Positions 34,918 through 43,009 of a stretch of DNA of 64,000 nucleotides are shown one piece after another. This DNA is from CALMEC01 sp963765105 (lineage in GTDB: Bacteria > Actinomycetota > Thermoleophilia > Miltoncostaeales > Miltoncostaeaceae). The stretch is from positions 248,001 to 312,000 of the forward strand of contig CAVXUW010000002.1 of assembly GCA_963765105.1 (NCBI GenBank). The letters are read 5' to 3'. How positions within the stretch are numbered: position 1 is the stretch's first letter; each line of letters opens with the position of its first letter. A program made the position numbers and the translations under genes. Below the pieces are notes generated by a model. The model had not been told where the DNA came from. It made no database searches and saw nothing but the letters and a program-made list of their open reading frames with translations.

Positions 34918-36147
34918 CTACCGGACGTTTTCGCCAGTTCCTGCACCTGCCATCTGCGATCGGCCCGCTTGTCGGGGGGCAAGTGTCCCACGCCAACGAA
35001 ACGCCACGAACCCGGCGAGGCCCGCACCGATACCCGCAATCACAATCGCCACCCGGGCGCCGGGGCCATCGGCCACGATGCCGGAGATGGCCGCGCCGAG
35101 TGCGAAGCCGATCGGAAAGGCAACGTTCAACCAGGCAAACGCCTCGGTCACCATGCCCTCGGGCGCCAGCTCTCCGGTGAGGGTGTAGAGCAGGCTCAGA
35201 AACGGGGCGATGGCCAGGCCTGCGACCGCTGCGAGCGGGGCAAACGCCCACAGGTTCGGGGCGAAGGCGGCCGGCACAAAGCCCAATCCACAGATGATGC
35301 CGATTTTCCCCATGCGGACTGCGGCGGGATCGGAGTGTGAGCGTGAACCGACGATGAGTCCCCCGATGGCGCTCCCAATGGCCCAAAAGGCCGTGAACAG
35401 GCCGGCCAGGTTCGGGTGGCCCTCCTGTCGTGAGAGCGCCGTCACTGCCACCTCGAAGCTTCCGAAACTGACCGCGGCGAGGACAGCTGCCAAACACAGG
35501 ATGCGCACTGCGGGGTTTCCCATGGCGCTCCGCCCCCGCCGGTCAACGTCAGTCGTTCGCCATTGGCGTGACAGCGGCGTTGTCACGAACCAGAGCGTGC
35601 CGCCCAATTGGAGCGCAGCGGCGACATAGAGGGCTTCGGGGGGTCCTGCCAATGACGCGACAACCGTGGCGATGAGCGGCCCTAGGGTGAAGACCGTTTC
35701 CTGGATGATCGATTCAAGGGCGTAGACCGAGCGGAGGTTCTGTCCGGCGAAGACGGTTGCGAGAATGGTTCGTTGACACGCTGAGATCGGTGGGATCACG
35801 CCGGTCAGCGCCGAGAGAACGATCAGCGTCCCCGACGAGTTGGTGAGATGGCCCGCCGTTGCCAGGGCACAGACCGTCGCGGCGCTACCGACGGCAACCG
35901 GGATCAAGACGCGGCGCTGGCCCAAACGGTCGACGAGGCGTCCGAGCGGCGCCGCACACATAGCCGACACCCCAAATGCGGCGGCAACGGCGATACCGGC
36001 GACGGTAAACGACCCTGTCGCCTCACGCACGAGAAGAACGATCCCGAGTGATTCGAACCCGACAGGCAGCCGAGCGAGGGTTCCGGCGACGAACAGCGAC
36101 CGCACGCCCGGCGTCGTAAGGATGGGTCGGTACGCGGACAGGCTCAC
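34918..36147 (-). CDS. Major facilitator superfamily transporter
   Basis: The 409-residue protein has about 12 hydrophobic helices and the loop 2-3 motif GRLVDRLGQRRVL. Substrate is unknown; closely related sequences are annotated as drug or sugar exporters, which proves little. GTG start lies 6 nt after TAACCT. It is 35 nt upstream of sdhA on the same strand, so a dicarboxylate-related role is possible but not shown. Confidence 0.85.
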   Translation of the reverse strand: MSLSAYRPILTTPGVRSLFVAGTLARLPVGFESLGIVLLVREATGSFTVAGIAVAAAFGVSAMCAAPLGRLVDRLGQRRVLIPVAVGSAATVCALATAGHLTNSSGTLIVLSALTGVIPPISACQRTILATVFAGQNLRSVYALESIIQETVFTLGPLIATVVASLAGPPEALYVAAALQLGGTLWFVTTPLSRQWRTTDVDRRGRSAMGNPAVRILCLAAVLAAVSFGSFEVAVTALSRQEGHPNLAGLFTAFWAIGSAIGGLIVGSRSHSDPAAVRMGKIGIICGLGFVPAAFAPNLWAFAPLAAVAGLAIAPFLSLLYTLTGELAPEGMVTEAFAWLNVAFPIGFALGAAISGIVADGPGARVAIVIAGIGAGLAGFVAFRWRGTLAPRQAGRSQMAGAGTGENVR

Positions 36148-36153
36148 CGACGC

Positions 36154-36159
36154 AGGTTA
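36154..36159 (-). promoter_or_regulatory. -10 element, leaderless start of MFS-sdh operon
   Basis: TAACCT on the minus strand is followed after 6 nt by GTG 36147, with no ribosome-binding site. It may drive the MFS gene and the sdh genes downstream. Confidence 0.5.
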
Positions 36160-36211
36160 CGGACGCGAGCGGGTTGGGCCCACCTGACCGGTCCCTATGG
36201 TGCCCGATCGG

Positions 36212-36217
36212 TATAAT
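36212..36217 (+). promoter_or_regulatory. -10 element before icd
   Basis: TATAAT, the best -10 match in the window, gives a leader of about 60 nt before the icd ribosome-binding site GAAGGAG. Confidence 0.6.
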
Positions 36218-36283
36218 CCCCCGGCTTTCGGCCGCCCAGCGAGGCGGCCATGTTTACGTCATCTTCGAAGGAGCGCGCAACTC

Positions 36284-37369
36284 GTGGGTCACAAAGTCAC
36301 CTTCATTCCTGGCGACGGCACCGGCCCGGAGATTGCCGAAGCGACAAAGCGCGTCCTTGACGCGACGGGCGTTGGTTTCGAGTGGGATGTCGAAGAAGCC
36401 GGAGTCGACATCATGAAGACGGCGGGGACGCCGCTTCCCGACTCGGTTATCGCGTCGATCAAGAAGAACAAGGTCGCCATCAAAGGCCCCATCACCACGC
36501 CCGTTGGCACCGGCTTTCGCAGCGTCAACGTCGCGCTGCGTAAGGCGCTCGACCTCTACGCCTGTATACGTCCCTGCAAAACGTACAAAGGCGTACGCAG
36601 CCGGTACGAGGACATCGATCTCGTCTTCGTCCGGGAGAACACCGAAGACCTCTACGCCGGCATCGAGTTTGAGAAGGACACTCCGGACGCGCTGAAGATC
36701 AAGGCCGAGATCGAGAACTTGTCGCACGGCGTCAAGATCGCCGACCACTCGGGAATCTCGATCAAGCCGATCTCGGTGGAAGGCACGCGCCGCATCGTGC
36801 AGTACGCCTTCGACTACGCCCGTGAGTTCGGCCGCAAAAAGGTCACGGCCGTCCACAAGGCCAACATCATGAAGTACACCGACGGCCTGTTCCTTTCGGT
36901 CGCCACCGAGGTGGCGGAGAAGAACTCGGACATCGAGTTCGAGGAGCGCATCGTCGACAACATGTGCATGCAGCTCGTCCAGAAACCCGAGCTGTACGAC
37001 GTCCTCGTACTGCCGAACCTCTACGGCGACGTTCTTTCTGACCTCGGCGCCGGCCTTGTCGGCGGCCTCGGTGTCGCTCCCGGCGCCAACATCGGTGACG
37101 ACGCCGCCCTGTTCGAGCCCACTCACGGCAGCGCACCGAAGTACGCCGGCCAGAATAGGGTCAACCCCATGGCCATGATGCTCTCCGGCGTCATGATGCT
37201 TCGCTACCTCAAAGAGACCGACGCGGCCAACCGGTTGGAGACCGCTATCGCCGAACTCATCGCCGAAGGCAAGGACGTCACCTACGACATGAAGCCGAAC
37301 CGCGACGACCCGACCGCCGTCGGTACCAGTGGCGTCGCCGACGCGCTTGTCGCCAAACTCGGCGGCTAA
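36284..37369 (+). CDS. icd: Isocitrate dehydrogenase, NAD-dependent type
   Basis: The 361-residue enzyme belongs to the isocitrate/isopropylmalate dehydrogenase family: FIPGDGTGPEIAEAT at the start, the substrate loop TTPVGTGFRSVNVALRKALD, FVRENTEDLYAGIE and THGSAPKYAGQNRVNPMAMM at the NAD site. Length and the ENTEDLYAGIE form fit the short NAD type. It oxidises isocitrate to 2-oxoglutarate. GTG 36284 is preceded by GAAGGAG at 10 nt. It is likely transcribed with mdh. Confidence 0.9.
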   Translation: MGHKVTFIPGDGTGPEIAEATKRVLDATGVGFEWDVEEAGVDIMKTAGTPLPDSVIASIKKNKVAIKGPITTPVGTGFRSVNVALRKALDLYACIRPCKTYKGVRSRYEDIDLVFVRENTEDLYAGIEFEKDTPDALKIKAEIENLSHGVKIADHSGISIKPISVEGTRRIVQYAFDYAREFGRKKVTAVHKANIMKYTDGLFLSVATEVAEKNSDIEFEERIVDNMCMQLVQKPELYDVLVLPNLYGDVLSDLGAGLVGGLGVAPGANIGDDAALFEPTHGSAPKYAGQNRVNPMAMMLSGVMMLRYLKETDAANRLETAIAELIAEGKDVTYDMKPNRDDPTAVGTSGVADALVAKLGG

Positions 37370-37410
37370 CCCTTCGCACTGCTCGCCCTGACGACCTTGA
37401 GAGGACGCTC

Positions 37411-38397
37411 GTGAAGAACCCCATTCGTGTTGCCGTCACTGGAGCTGCCGGCCAGATCGGCTACAGCCTCCTTCCCCGCATCGCCGCCGGTGAAATGTTC
37501 GGCGCCGACCAGCCGGTCATCCTCCAGCTTCTGGAGATCCCGGTTGACGGGCCGCAGAAGGCAATGCGCGGTGTGGCGATGGAACTCGACGATTGCGCGT
37601 TCCCGCTCCTCCACGGCATGGTGCTGGCCGACGATCCGAAGGTCGCGTTCGCTGACGCCAACTGGTGTCTGCTGGTCGGCTCCAAGCCGCGCGGCCCGGG
37701 AATGGAGCGCGCGGATCTGCTGCGTGACAACGGCAAGATTTTCGTGGAGCAGGGTCGGGCCATCGATGACGTCGCTGCCGCCGACTGCCGCGTGGCCGTC
37801 GTTGGTAACCCCTGTAACACCAACTGCATGATCGCCGCGTCGCAGGCCAAGCGCCTCGGCCCGGAGCGGTTTACCGCCATGACCAGGCTCGACCAGAATC
37901 GTGCCGTCACGCAGATTGCGCAGAAGGCCGGCGCGATGGTCACCGACGTCATCAACCTCATCATCTTCGGCAACCACTCACCAACGATGTTCGCCGACTT
38001 CACCAACGGCACCGTTGGTGGAAAGCCAATCACCGAGGCCATCACCGACCACGCCTGGCTGCGGGAGGAGTTCCTCCCCACTGTTGGCAAGCGTGGGGCC
38101 GCCATCATCGAGGCCCGTGGCCTCTCGAGCGCTGCGTCGGCGGCGAACGCCTTGATCGGCCACGTGAAATCCCTCATCACCCCGGGCGACACGCTCCACT
38201 CCATCGCTGTCCACTCCGACGGTTCGTATGGATTGTCCGAGGGTGTCTGGGCATCGATGCCGGTGCGCACCACCGGCGTTGGCGAGTACACCGTCGACAC
38301 CAGCTTCACGCACGACGACTTCGCCAAGGAGAAGATCGCCGCCACCAACGACGAGCTGGTGGGCGAGCGCGAAACCGTCGCAGAGATGATGGGGTAG
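37411..38397 (+). CDS. mdh: Malate dehydrogenase
   Basis: The 328-residue protein is of the cytosolic-type MDH group: VAVTGAAGQIGYSLLPRIA loop, LVGSKPRGPGMERADLL mobile loop with Arg, VVGNPCNTNCMIA and the active His in IFGNHSPTMFAD. It interconverts malate and oxaloacetate. GTG 37411 follows GAGAGGA. The icd-mdh gap is 41 nt. A hairpin follows the stop. Confidence 0.94.
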   Translation: MKNPIRVAVTGAAGQIGYSLLPRIAAGEMFGADQPVILQLLEIPVDGPQKAMRGVAMELDDCAFPLLHGMVLADDPKVAFADANWCLLVGSKPRGPGMERADLLRDNGKIFVEQGRAIDDVAAADCRVAVVGNPCNTNCMIAASQAKRLGPERFTAMTRLDQNRAVTQIAQKAGAMVTDVINLIIFGNHSPTMFADFTNGTVGGKPITEAITDHAWLREEFLPTVGKRGAAIIEARGLSSAASAANALIGHVKSLITPGDTLHSIAVHSDGSYGLSEGVWASMPVRTTGVGEYTVDTSFTHDDFAKEKIAATNDELVGERETVAEMMG

Positions 38398-38411
38398 GTC
38401 CCGCTGTTCGG

Positions 38412-38438
38412 GAGCTGCTCGCATGTGGCGGGCAGCTC
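38412..38438. terminator. Hairpin between convergent mdh and PIN-domain gene
   Basis: GAGCTGC pairs with GCAGCTC over a 13-nt loop that can pair further. It lies 14 nt after mdh and 10 nt from the stop of the convergent vapC-like gene; no T run. Confidence 0.5.
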
Positions 38439-38447
38439 GCGCGCGCG

Positions 38448-38888
38448 TTAGATCAGGAGGGTGACCGCCGCGCCGAGGGACTGATAGGTCGCCATCGCGC
38501 GCCGATCCCGTGAGAGCAACGGCAGGTTGTTGGCGACGGCAACGGCGGCGACGAGGGCGTCGTAGACTGCGCCACCAGAGATGTTCAGTGCGGGAAGCTG
38601 CGTCGTGAGGCGTTGTGCATCGTGTGGGACGAGCCAGCGAGTTTCGGGGAAGTTCCTCGCAAGTGCGGTGGCGATGTCGGAGACGCTGCGTCGTTGGGGC
38701 GGCGGCAGGCGCGTGAGTACCGAGACCGTCTCAAACCATGCGTGGCCCGCGAGGCCGACGCTCCGTCCGCGGATCGCGCCGCGGGAGGCCTCGTGACCGT
38801 CATGCCCGGGGAGCATCGATGCGACGGCGACGCTGGTGTCGATGAGGATAACGCTACTTCTGGTCGGCAAGTCGCATCTCGCGGACAT
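38448..38888 (-). CDS. PIN-domain toxin (VapC-like)
   Basis: The 146-residue protein has the PIN ribonuclease acids: Asp in LIDTSVAVA near the start, Glu in HAWFETVS, Asp in GAVYDALVAAVA and Asp in LLSRDRRA. It is expected to cleave RNA. ATG 38888 gives a 35-nt overlap with the antitoxin gene; TTG 38870 would be a shorter start. It is paired with the AbrB-type protein upstream on the same strand. Confidence 0.82.
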   Translation of the reverse strand: MSARCDLPTRSSVILIDTSVAVASMLPGHDGHEASRGAIRGRSVGLAGHAWFETVSVLTRLPPPQRRSVSDIATALARNFPETRWLVPHDAQRLTTQLPALNISGGAVYDALVAAVAVANNLPLLSRDRRAMATYQSLGAAVTLLI

Positions 38889-39090
38889 CGTCGTCGCTCA
38901 ATGACGCCCCCGTCTCGGGAATGATGAGAAAGCCGTCCTTCTCAACGAACCCGTGACCGGAGACCGGCTCGATGCGAAGGCCGGCACCGTCGATGACCAC
39001 ATCCACGGTTGTTCCGGGAAGGAGCCCGACATCATCACGAAGCTCTTTGGGAATGACCAGACGCCCGGCTTTGTCGATGGGTGCATGCAT
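38854..39090 (-). CDS. AbrB/MazE-type antitoxin
   Basis: The 78-residue protein opens with a SpoVT-AbrB DNA-binding domain (IDKAGRLVIPKELRDDVGL, LPGTTVDVVIDGAGLRIEP) and ends with a short acidic tail that would hold the toxin. The overlap with the PIN gene makes a type II toxin-antitoxin pair. ATG 39090 lies 6 nt after TATGCT, a leaderless-type start that the antitoxin could autoregulate. Confidence 0.82.
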   Translation of the reverse strand: MHAPIDKAGRLVIPKELRDDVGLLPGTTVDVVIDGAGLRIEPVSGHGFVEKDGFLIIPETGASLSDDDVREMRLADQK

Positions 39091-39096
39091 GGGATT

Positions 39097-39102
39097 AGCA
39101 TA
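39097..39102 (-). promoter_or_regulatory. -10 element, leaderless start of AbrB-type antitoxin
   Basis: TATGCT on the minus strand ends 6 nt before ATG 39090. Confidence 0.5.
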
Positions 39103-39154
39103 CCAGAGAGATGCCATTACGCTCCGCCGACCTCATCACTCGGGCACAACCCGA

Positions 39155-39160
39155 TAGGCT
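39155..39160 (+). promoter_or_regulatory. -10 element, leaderless start of glycosyltransferase gene
   Basis: TAGGCT is followed after 6 nt by GTG 39167, with no ribosome-binding site. It is divergent from the antitoxin promoter 53 bp away. Confidence 0.5.
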
Positions 39161-39166
39161 CGCCCG

Positions 39167-39895
39167 GTGAGCGACCACCTTCGGCTCTCGGTCGTTCTCC
39201 CGGCCTATAACGAACAGGAACGGCTCCCCGCCACGCTGGCGGCGTGGCACGAGTATCTCTCCGTCCAGGGCTACTCGTGGGAGATCGTCGTCGCCGACGA
39301 CGGCAGCCGTGACGGCACCGCCGCTGCCGCAGAGGCATTCGCTGCCCACAACCCCGGGGTACGCGTGGTTCGCCTGGAGCAAAACCGGGGGAAGGGTGGC
39401 GCCGTGCGTGCCGGCGTGATGGCGGCCACCGGCGACGCGATCCTATTTGCCGATGCCGACCTCGGCATCCCGGCACGGTTCACGGCGGCCGCCCTCGAGA
39501 CCCTCGCCGCCGGCGCCGATGTCGCCACCGGAGAGCGCAGCCTTCGGGCGTACGCGAGCGAGGAACGCAGCATCGTGCGTGTGCTCGCCGGCGCGGCCGT
39601 GCAGGTGAGCCGCCGGCTCTTCGGGCTCACCTTCGTGCGCGATAGCCAGTGCGGCTTCAAAGCGTTTCGGCGCGAAACCGCTTATGCGATCTTCCGCAAG
39701 ACCGTCATCGATTCGTTCGCCTTCGACATCGAGGTGCTCTACCTGGCGCGGCGCCTCAAGGCGCGTGTGCAGCCCTTCCCGGTGGAGGTGTCATTCCAGG
39801 CCGGCTCGACCTTCGACGTCAAGAAGCACCTGCCCCGCTTCCTCAAAGACATCGTGCGCACTCGCGTGAACGCCCTGCGAGGCGTCTACGACTGA
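39167..39895 (+). CDS. Family 2 glycosyltransferase (polyprenyl/dolichyl-phosphate glucosyltransferase-like)
   Basis: The 242-residue protein has the GT-A fold: SVVLPAYNEQERLPATL, the DDGSRDGT loop, EQNRGKGGAVRAGVMAA and the metal-binding FADADLGIPA. The C-terminal SQCGFKAFRRETAY and DSFAFDIEVLYLARR are typical of the dolichyl-phosphate beta-glucosyltransferase type. It likely moves a sugar from a nucleotide donor to a polyprenyl phosphate at the membrane. No transmembrane tail is seen. Confidence 0.88.
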   Translation: MSDHLRLSVVLPAYNEQERLPATLAAWHEYLSVQGYSWEIVVADDGSRDGTAAAAEAFAAHNPGVRVVRLEQNRGKGGAVRAGVMAATGDAILFADADLGIPARFTAAALETLAAGADVATGERSLRAYASEERSIVRVLAGAAVQVSRRLFGLTFVRDSQCGFKAFRRETAYAIFRKTVIDSFAFDIEVLYLARRLKARVQPFPVEVSFQAGSTFDVKKHLPRFLKDIVRTRVNALRGVYD

Positions 39896-39904
39896 CGGAC
39901 GTCT

Positions 39905-41191
39905 CTAGGCGTAGCGGCGGCCGCCGGCAAACTGGCGGGAGTAGTAGCGCGAGGTCTTTATCGAGCTGATCTTCACCACATCACCGGTGCTTGGTGCGTG
40001 GACGAACTCCTGGTTCGGCCCACCGATGTAGAGGCCCATGTGATGGATGTAGCCCGAGCTGTCCGCGAAGAACACGGCGTCACCGGGGAGAAGTTGCTCC
40101 ACCTGTGGGATGGGTGTTCCCACCCTGGCTTGGTCGGCGGCCACGCGGGGGAGCTTCACGCCCTGCTCCGCGAAGACGAAGTAGACGAGACCGCTGCAGT
40201 CGAACCCGCTCGGTGAGGTTCCTCCCCAGAGATACGGGACGCCCTGGAAGCCGAGGGCCCGGTTGAGAGCGCGCTGTGCCTTGCCCGAGCCGGCGCCTTC
40301 GACGGCCTTTGCCGGGCCGCTGGCGACGAGCACGGGCTTACCGGGGCGCGGTTGGAATGCGTTGGAACCCATCGCCGCCGCGCCGCTGAACGACGCCGGG
40401 AAGGCGTAACCATCTTTGCGCAGCGTGAGGCGTCGGGTCTTCTTGACGGCTCCTGTCGTCATCGTTCGTTCGCCGTCGAGGCCGAGGTACTTGGGGTCGC
40501 TTGCCGTGAAGTCGAACGGGGCGGTTGGGAGTTTGCGCTGCGTCAATGCACGCGAGCGCAGCGCCACCGCTCCGGCACGCAATGCGGCGGAGCCGGTGGT
40601 ACCCCAGTTGGCGGGCATATCGCCCGGGAGGGTGCCCAGCAAGTACAGCTCAACGTCGATCACATTGTTGACGCTGAGGGTCTTCTCACGGCCGTCATAG
40701 AACACCAGTTGGCCGCGGTAGCGTCGATCGATGATGGTCGGCTCGGCCAGGCGGGTCCCGGTCTCCGCGCCCAGCGAATCAACGATGACGGGACCTTTGA
40801 GCCGGTACGTCGTTGCGGTCGCCTCGACGTCGCTCACGATGTAGTCGGTGCCGCTACGGACGATCCGGTAGCGGTGGCCGGCCAGCAATGTCGCGCCGGC
40901 AAACGTGGTGTCGGGCGCACCGTCGGTAAGCGCCAGCTCGCTCTGTCCGGTAACCACCGCTTCGGGTGCCTCGTCGGCGAGAAGGACACGGATGGGTGCC
41001 TCGGGCGTGCGCATGAACGCCACGCCAGGGAAGGCACGCTTCAGAATCTGCGGGGCCGACTTGCCCTTCTTGGCGAGCCGATACGCCTCTTGCCGGCTGA
41101 TCGCCGCGGAGGCGGGGCCGATGGCTCCAAACATCACGGTCAGGCCGATGGCGATTGCCAGGGGCCGACGGGCAGGTCGGGCGAGTCGCAT
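39905..41191 (-). CDS. Secreted SpoIID-like/NlpC-P60 fusion, cell-wall hydrolase
   Basis: The 428-residue protein has a signal peptide (RRPLAIAIGLTVMFGAIG ... ASA). Residues about 55-300 resemble SpoIID/LytB glycan-strand-cleaving domains, with VIDVELYLLGTLPGDMPANW; the position of the catalytic Glu holds Asp191. Residues about 300-428 are an NlpC/P60 peptidase with Cys332 in GFDCSGLVYF, His in HHMGLYIGG and EFVHAP as third site. It would act on both glycan and peptide of the wall. ATG 41191 is 8 nt after TAAGGT; GTG 41209 is an alternative. Confidence 0.87.
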   Translation of the reverse strand: MRLARPARRPLAIAIGLTVMFGAIGPASAAISRQEAYRLAKKGKSAPQILKRAFPGVAFMRTPEAPIRVLLADEAPEAVVTGQSELALTDGAPDTTFAGATLLAGHRYRIVRSGTDYIVSDVEATATTYRLKGPVIVDSLGAETGTRLAEPTIIDRRYRGQLVFYDGREKTLSVNNVIDVELYLLGTLPGDMPANWGTTGSAALRAGAVALRSRALTQRKLPTAPFDFTASDPKYLGLDGERTMTTGAVKKTRRLTLRKDGYAFPASFSGAAAMGSNAFQPRPGKPVLVASGPAKAVEGAGSGKAQRALNRALGFQGVPYLWGGTSPSGFDCSGLVYFVFAEQGVKLPRVAADQARVGTPIPQVEQLLPGDAVFFADSSGYIHHMGLYIGGPNQEFVHAPSTGDVVKISSIKTSRYYSRQFAGGRRYA

Positions 41192-41199
41192 CGGCCGGG

Positions 41200-41205
41200 A
41201 CCTTA
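41200..41205 (-). promoter_or_regulatory. -10 element, leaderless start of SpoIID-NlpC/P60 gene
   Basis: TAAGGT on the minus strand ends 8 nt before ATG 41191. Confidence 0.45.
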
Positions 41206-41224
41206 CCATGAGGTTTCGGCGACT

Positions 41225-41488
41225 TCAGCGTCGGCGGGTCGCCCATCGGGAGCGTTTAAGAAACTGTTCAGCCCCGAGTCGTTCGAGATCGTCGCGCATG
41301 AGTGAGGCAACGGCCCGTGCCTCGTGCTCAGTGCCATCAACCCGGTGGGTTGCCAGGACTCGTCCATCGGTCTCGTCAACGATCAGGACCAGGTAGCGCG
41401 CACCCAGGCGCGCGAAGGGCCCGCGTCGAGTCTGGCGATAGTCGGGCGCCGCAGCGGGTCCCGACTCGATCATCACGACCAGCCTCAC
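41225..41488 (-). CDS. Small uncharacterised protein
   Basis: An ORF of 87 residues (GTG 41488; internal ATG shortens it by five residues) contains RYLVLIVDETDGRVLATHRV followed by a helical, acidic/basic tail. It lies between the LapA-like gene and the wall hydrolase on the same strand. No family is recognised; the strand-strand-helix look gives modest support. Confidence 0.45.
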   Translation of the reverse strand: MRLVVMIESGPAAAPDYRQTRRGPFARLGARYLVLIVDETDGRVLATHRVDGTEHEARAVASLMRDDLERLGAEQFLKRSRWATRRR

Positions 41489-41509
41489 GACATCGGGCTC
41501 CGATCGGAC

Positions 41510-41836
41510 CTAGACGTTCTTCGCCCGGCGACGCGCCCGGTAGCGGCGGATCTGGGGTGGAAGGAGCCACCCCGCGAGGAAGCCCAGGATCAGCGACGAG
41601 ACGATGACCCAGATGAGGGATGAGGTCGTCGTAAAGAACACGAAGCTCACCCGCACCTCGCGCGTGTTACGGAAGATGAAGGTGACCAGCAGGATTGCGA
41701 CGATAACGAGCACGCCGACCCGGATGAGCTGGCGGCGTTGCCGATCGTCCAGGCCGTCGGGATCCGGTTGTGCAGTTCCCGGGAGAACCTCGGTGGGGCC
41801 CTCTGGGGGAAGCGCCTTTGTGGGTTCGTTCTCCAT
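41510..41836 (-). CDS. LapA-domain (DUF1049) membrane protein
   Basis: The 108-residue protein has a Pro-rich cytoplasmic start, two helices (LIRVGVLVIVAILLVTFIF and TSSLIWVIVSSLILGFLAGW) and a basic tail, with FRNTREVRVSFVFF between them, typical of the LapA family. Function in actinobacteria is unknown. It starts 12 nt after the aminotransferase stop and is probably cotranscribed. Confidence 0.78.
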   Translation of the reverse strand: MENEPTKALPPEGPTEVLPGTAQPDPDGLDDRQRRQLIRVGVLVIVAILLVTFIFRNTREVRVSFVFFTTTSSLIWVIVSSLILGFLAGWLLPPQIRRYRARRRAKNV

Positions 41837-41847
41837 CGTGATGTGTT

Positions 41848-42930
41848 CTAGGCGGTGGCGAACACCTGGCCCAGGCGCTCCATTCCTTCGCTGATCTCCG
41901 CGGGGCTCACACCACTGTAGGCCAGGCGCAAGGTGCGCTCTCCGCCCTCCAGGAAGCAATCGCTCCCCTTCACGTACTGGATGCCGGCGTCGGCAGCCGG
42001 TGTGAACAACGCGTCGGCTGACAGCGGCTCCGGAAGCTCCAGCCAGAGGAAGAACCCACCCTCCGGCGGCGTGCATTGGGTCCCCTCGGGCAGGTGCGCC
42101 AGGCCGGCGACCATTGCATCGCGCCGCTCGCGCATAAGATCGGTCACTTTTGCGACGTTTGGTTCGAACTTGCCGCTCGAAACGATGTGATGGATGGCGG
42201 CTTCGGCGAGCAGTGAGGGGGAGATGTAGGTACGCGATGCGACGTTCACGAGGTCTGCGGCAACGTCGGGTGGGGCCACGATGTAGCCAACGCGAAGTCC
42301 CGGTGCGACCGTCTTCGAAAACGATGAGGTGAAGATCACACGCTCGGGTCCGGCCACGCTCACCAGGCTGGGCAGATGCTCACCCTCGAACCGCAGCAGG
42401 CCGTAGGGGTCGTCTTCCAGGATGGGGAAGCCGTACTTCTCGGCGAGCGTCACAAGCGCCGTGCGCTTCTCGGCGCTTACCGTCGCCCCGCTCGGGTTCT
42501 GAAAGTTGGGGATCGTGTACAGCAACTTCGGCACGCGTCCGGCGGCGCATGCGGATGCCAGCACATCGACGTCGAGGCCGTCCGTCTCGACTGGCACGGG
42601 CAACACGTCGATGCCGTGCAGGTTCGCCTGAAGAAGCGCTCGGTCGTAGGTAGGCGCCTCAACAGCGAGGACATCTCCGGGGCCGAACATGCTGTCGAGT
42701 AGGAAGACAAAACCCTGGAGGGAGCCGTTGGTGATGAACACCTGGTCGGCGCCGACGCCGTGTTGGGCGCCAAGCACCTCACGCAGTGGTGGGTAGCCGT
42801 GGCCGGTGCCGTAGCTCAGGATGCGTGTGGCATCGGCGCTGAGCGCGACTGCGGTGCTTTCAGCGATGAGCTCACCGGAGAGGGCTTCGGGGCACGGGGC
42901 TCCACGGGCAAAAGAAATGGTCGCGGGCAT
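41848..42930 (-). CDS. PLP-dependent aminotransferase, class I/II (2-aminoadipate transaminase-like)
   Basis: The 360-residue enzyme is a fold-type I aminotransferase. It has SYGTGHGYPPLREVL, ITNGSLQGFVFLLD, YTIPNFQNPSGATVS, LEDDPYGLLRFEGE and the PLP-binding Lys in SSFSKTVAPGLRVGY. These match the MocR/LysN-like subgroup but without a DNA-binding domain. The amino acid used is not certain. ATG 42930 is 6 nt after TAGGCT. Confidence 0.88.
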   Translation of the reverse strand: MPATISFARGAPCPEALSGELIAESTAVALSADATRILSYGTGHGYPPLREVLGAQHGVGADQVFITNGSLQGFVFLLDSMFGPGDVLAVEAPTYDRALLQANLHGIDVLPVPVETDGLDVDVLASACAAGRVPKLLYTIPNFQNPSGATVSAEKRTALVTLAEKYGFPILEDDPYGLLRFEGEHLPSLVSVAGPERVIFTSSFSKTVAPGLRVGYIVAPPDVAADLVNVASRTYISPSLLAEAAIHHIVSSGKFEPNVAKVTDLMRERRDAMVAGLAHLPEGTQCTPPEGGFFLWLELPEPLSADALFTPAADAGIQYVKGSDCFLEGGERTLRLAYSGVSPAEISEGMERLGQVFATA

Positions 42931-42936
42931 GAGCGG

Positions 42937-42942
42937 AGCCTA
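42937..42942 (-). promoter_or_regulatory. -10 element, leaderless start of aminotransferase gene
   Basis: TAGGCT on the minus strand ends 6 nt before ATG 42930; no ribosome-binding site. Confidence 0.5.
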
Positions 42943-42995
42943 GCAACGCGCCCAACGGCGACGCCGCAGGAGCCGAACCCGTCTGATACGGTAAA

Positions 42996-43009
42996 TTAGT
43001 CATGACTAA
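42996..43009 (+). promoter_or_regulatory. Palindromic operator candidate over the mntH start codon
   Basis: TTAGTCATGACTAA is a perfect 14-bp palindrome whose centre contains the ATG of the Nramp gene. TACGGT at 42987-42992 is a possible -10, so the palindrome would lie on the transcription start. TTAG...CTAA half sites recall DtxR/IdeR/MntR boxes, so metal-responsive repression is plausible. Confidence 0.45.

Noticed and set aside
33485..35188. 567-residue plus-strand ORF opposite sdhA
   Set aside because: Mirror frame of a GC-rich gene; composition is not protein-like and it conflicts with a clear SdhA.
34883..35497. N-terminal extension of the SdhA reading frame
   Set aside because: It is Arg/Gly-rich and antisense-frame shadow of the MFS gene; GTG 34882 has a good ribosome-binding site.
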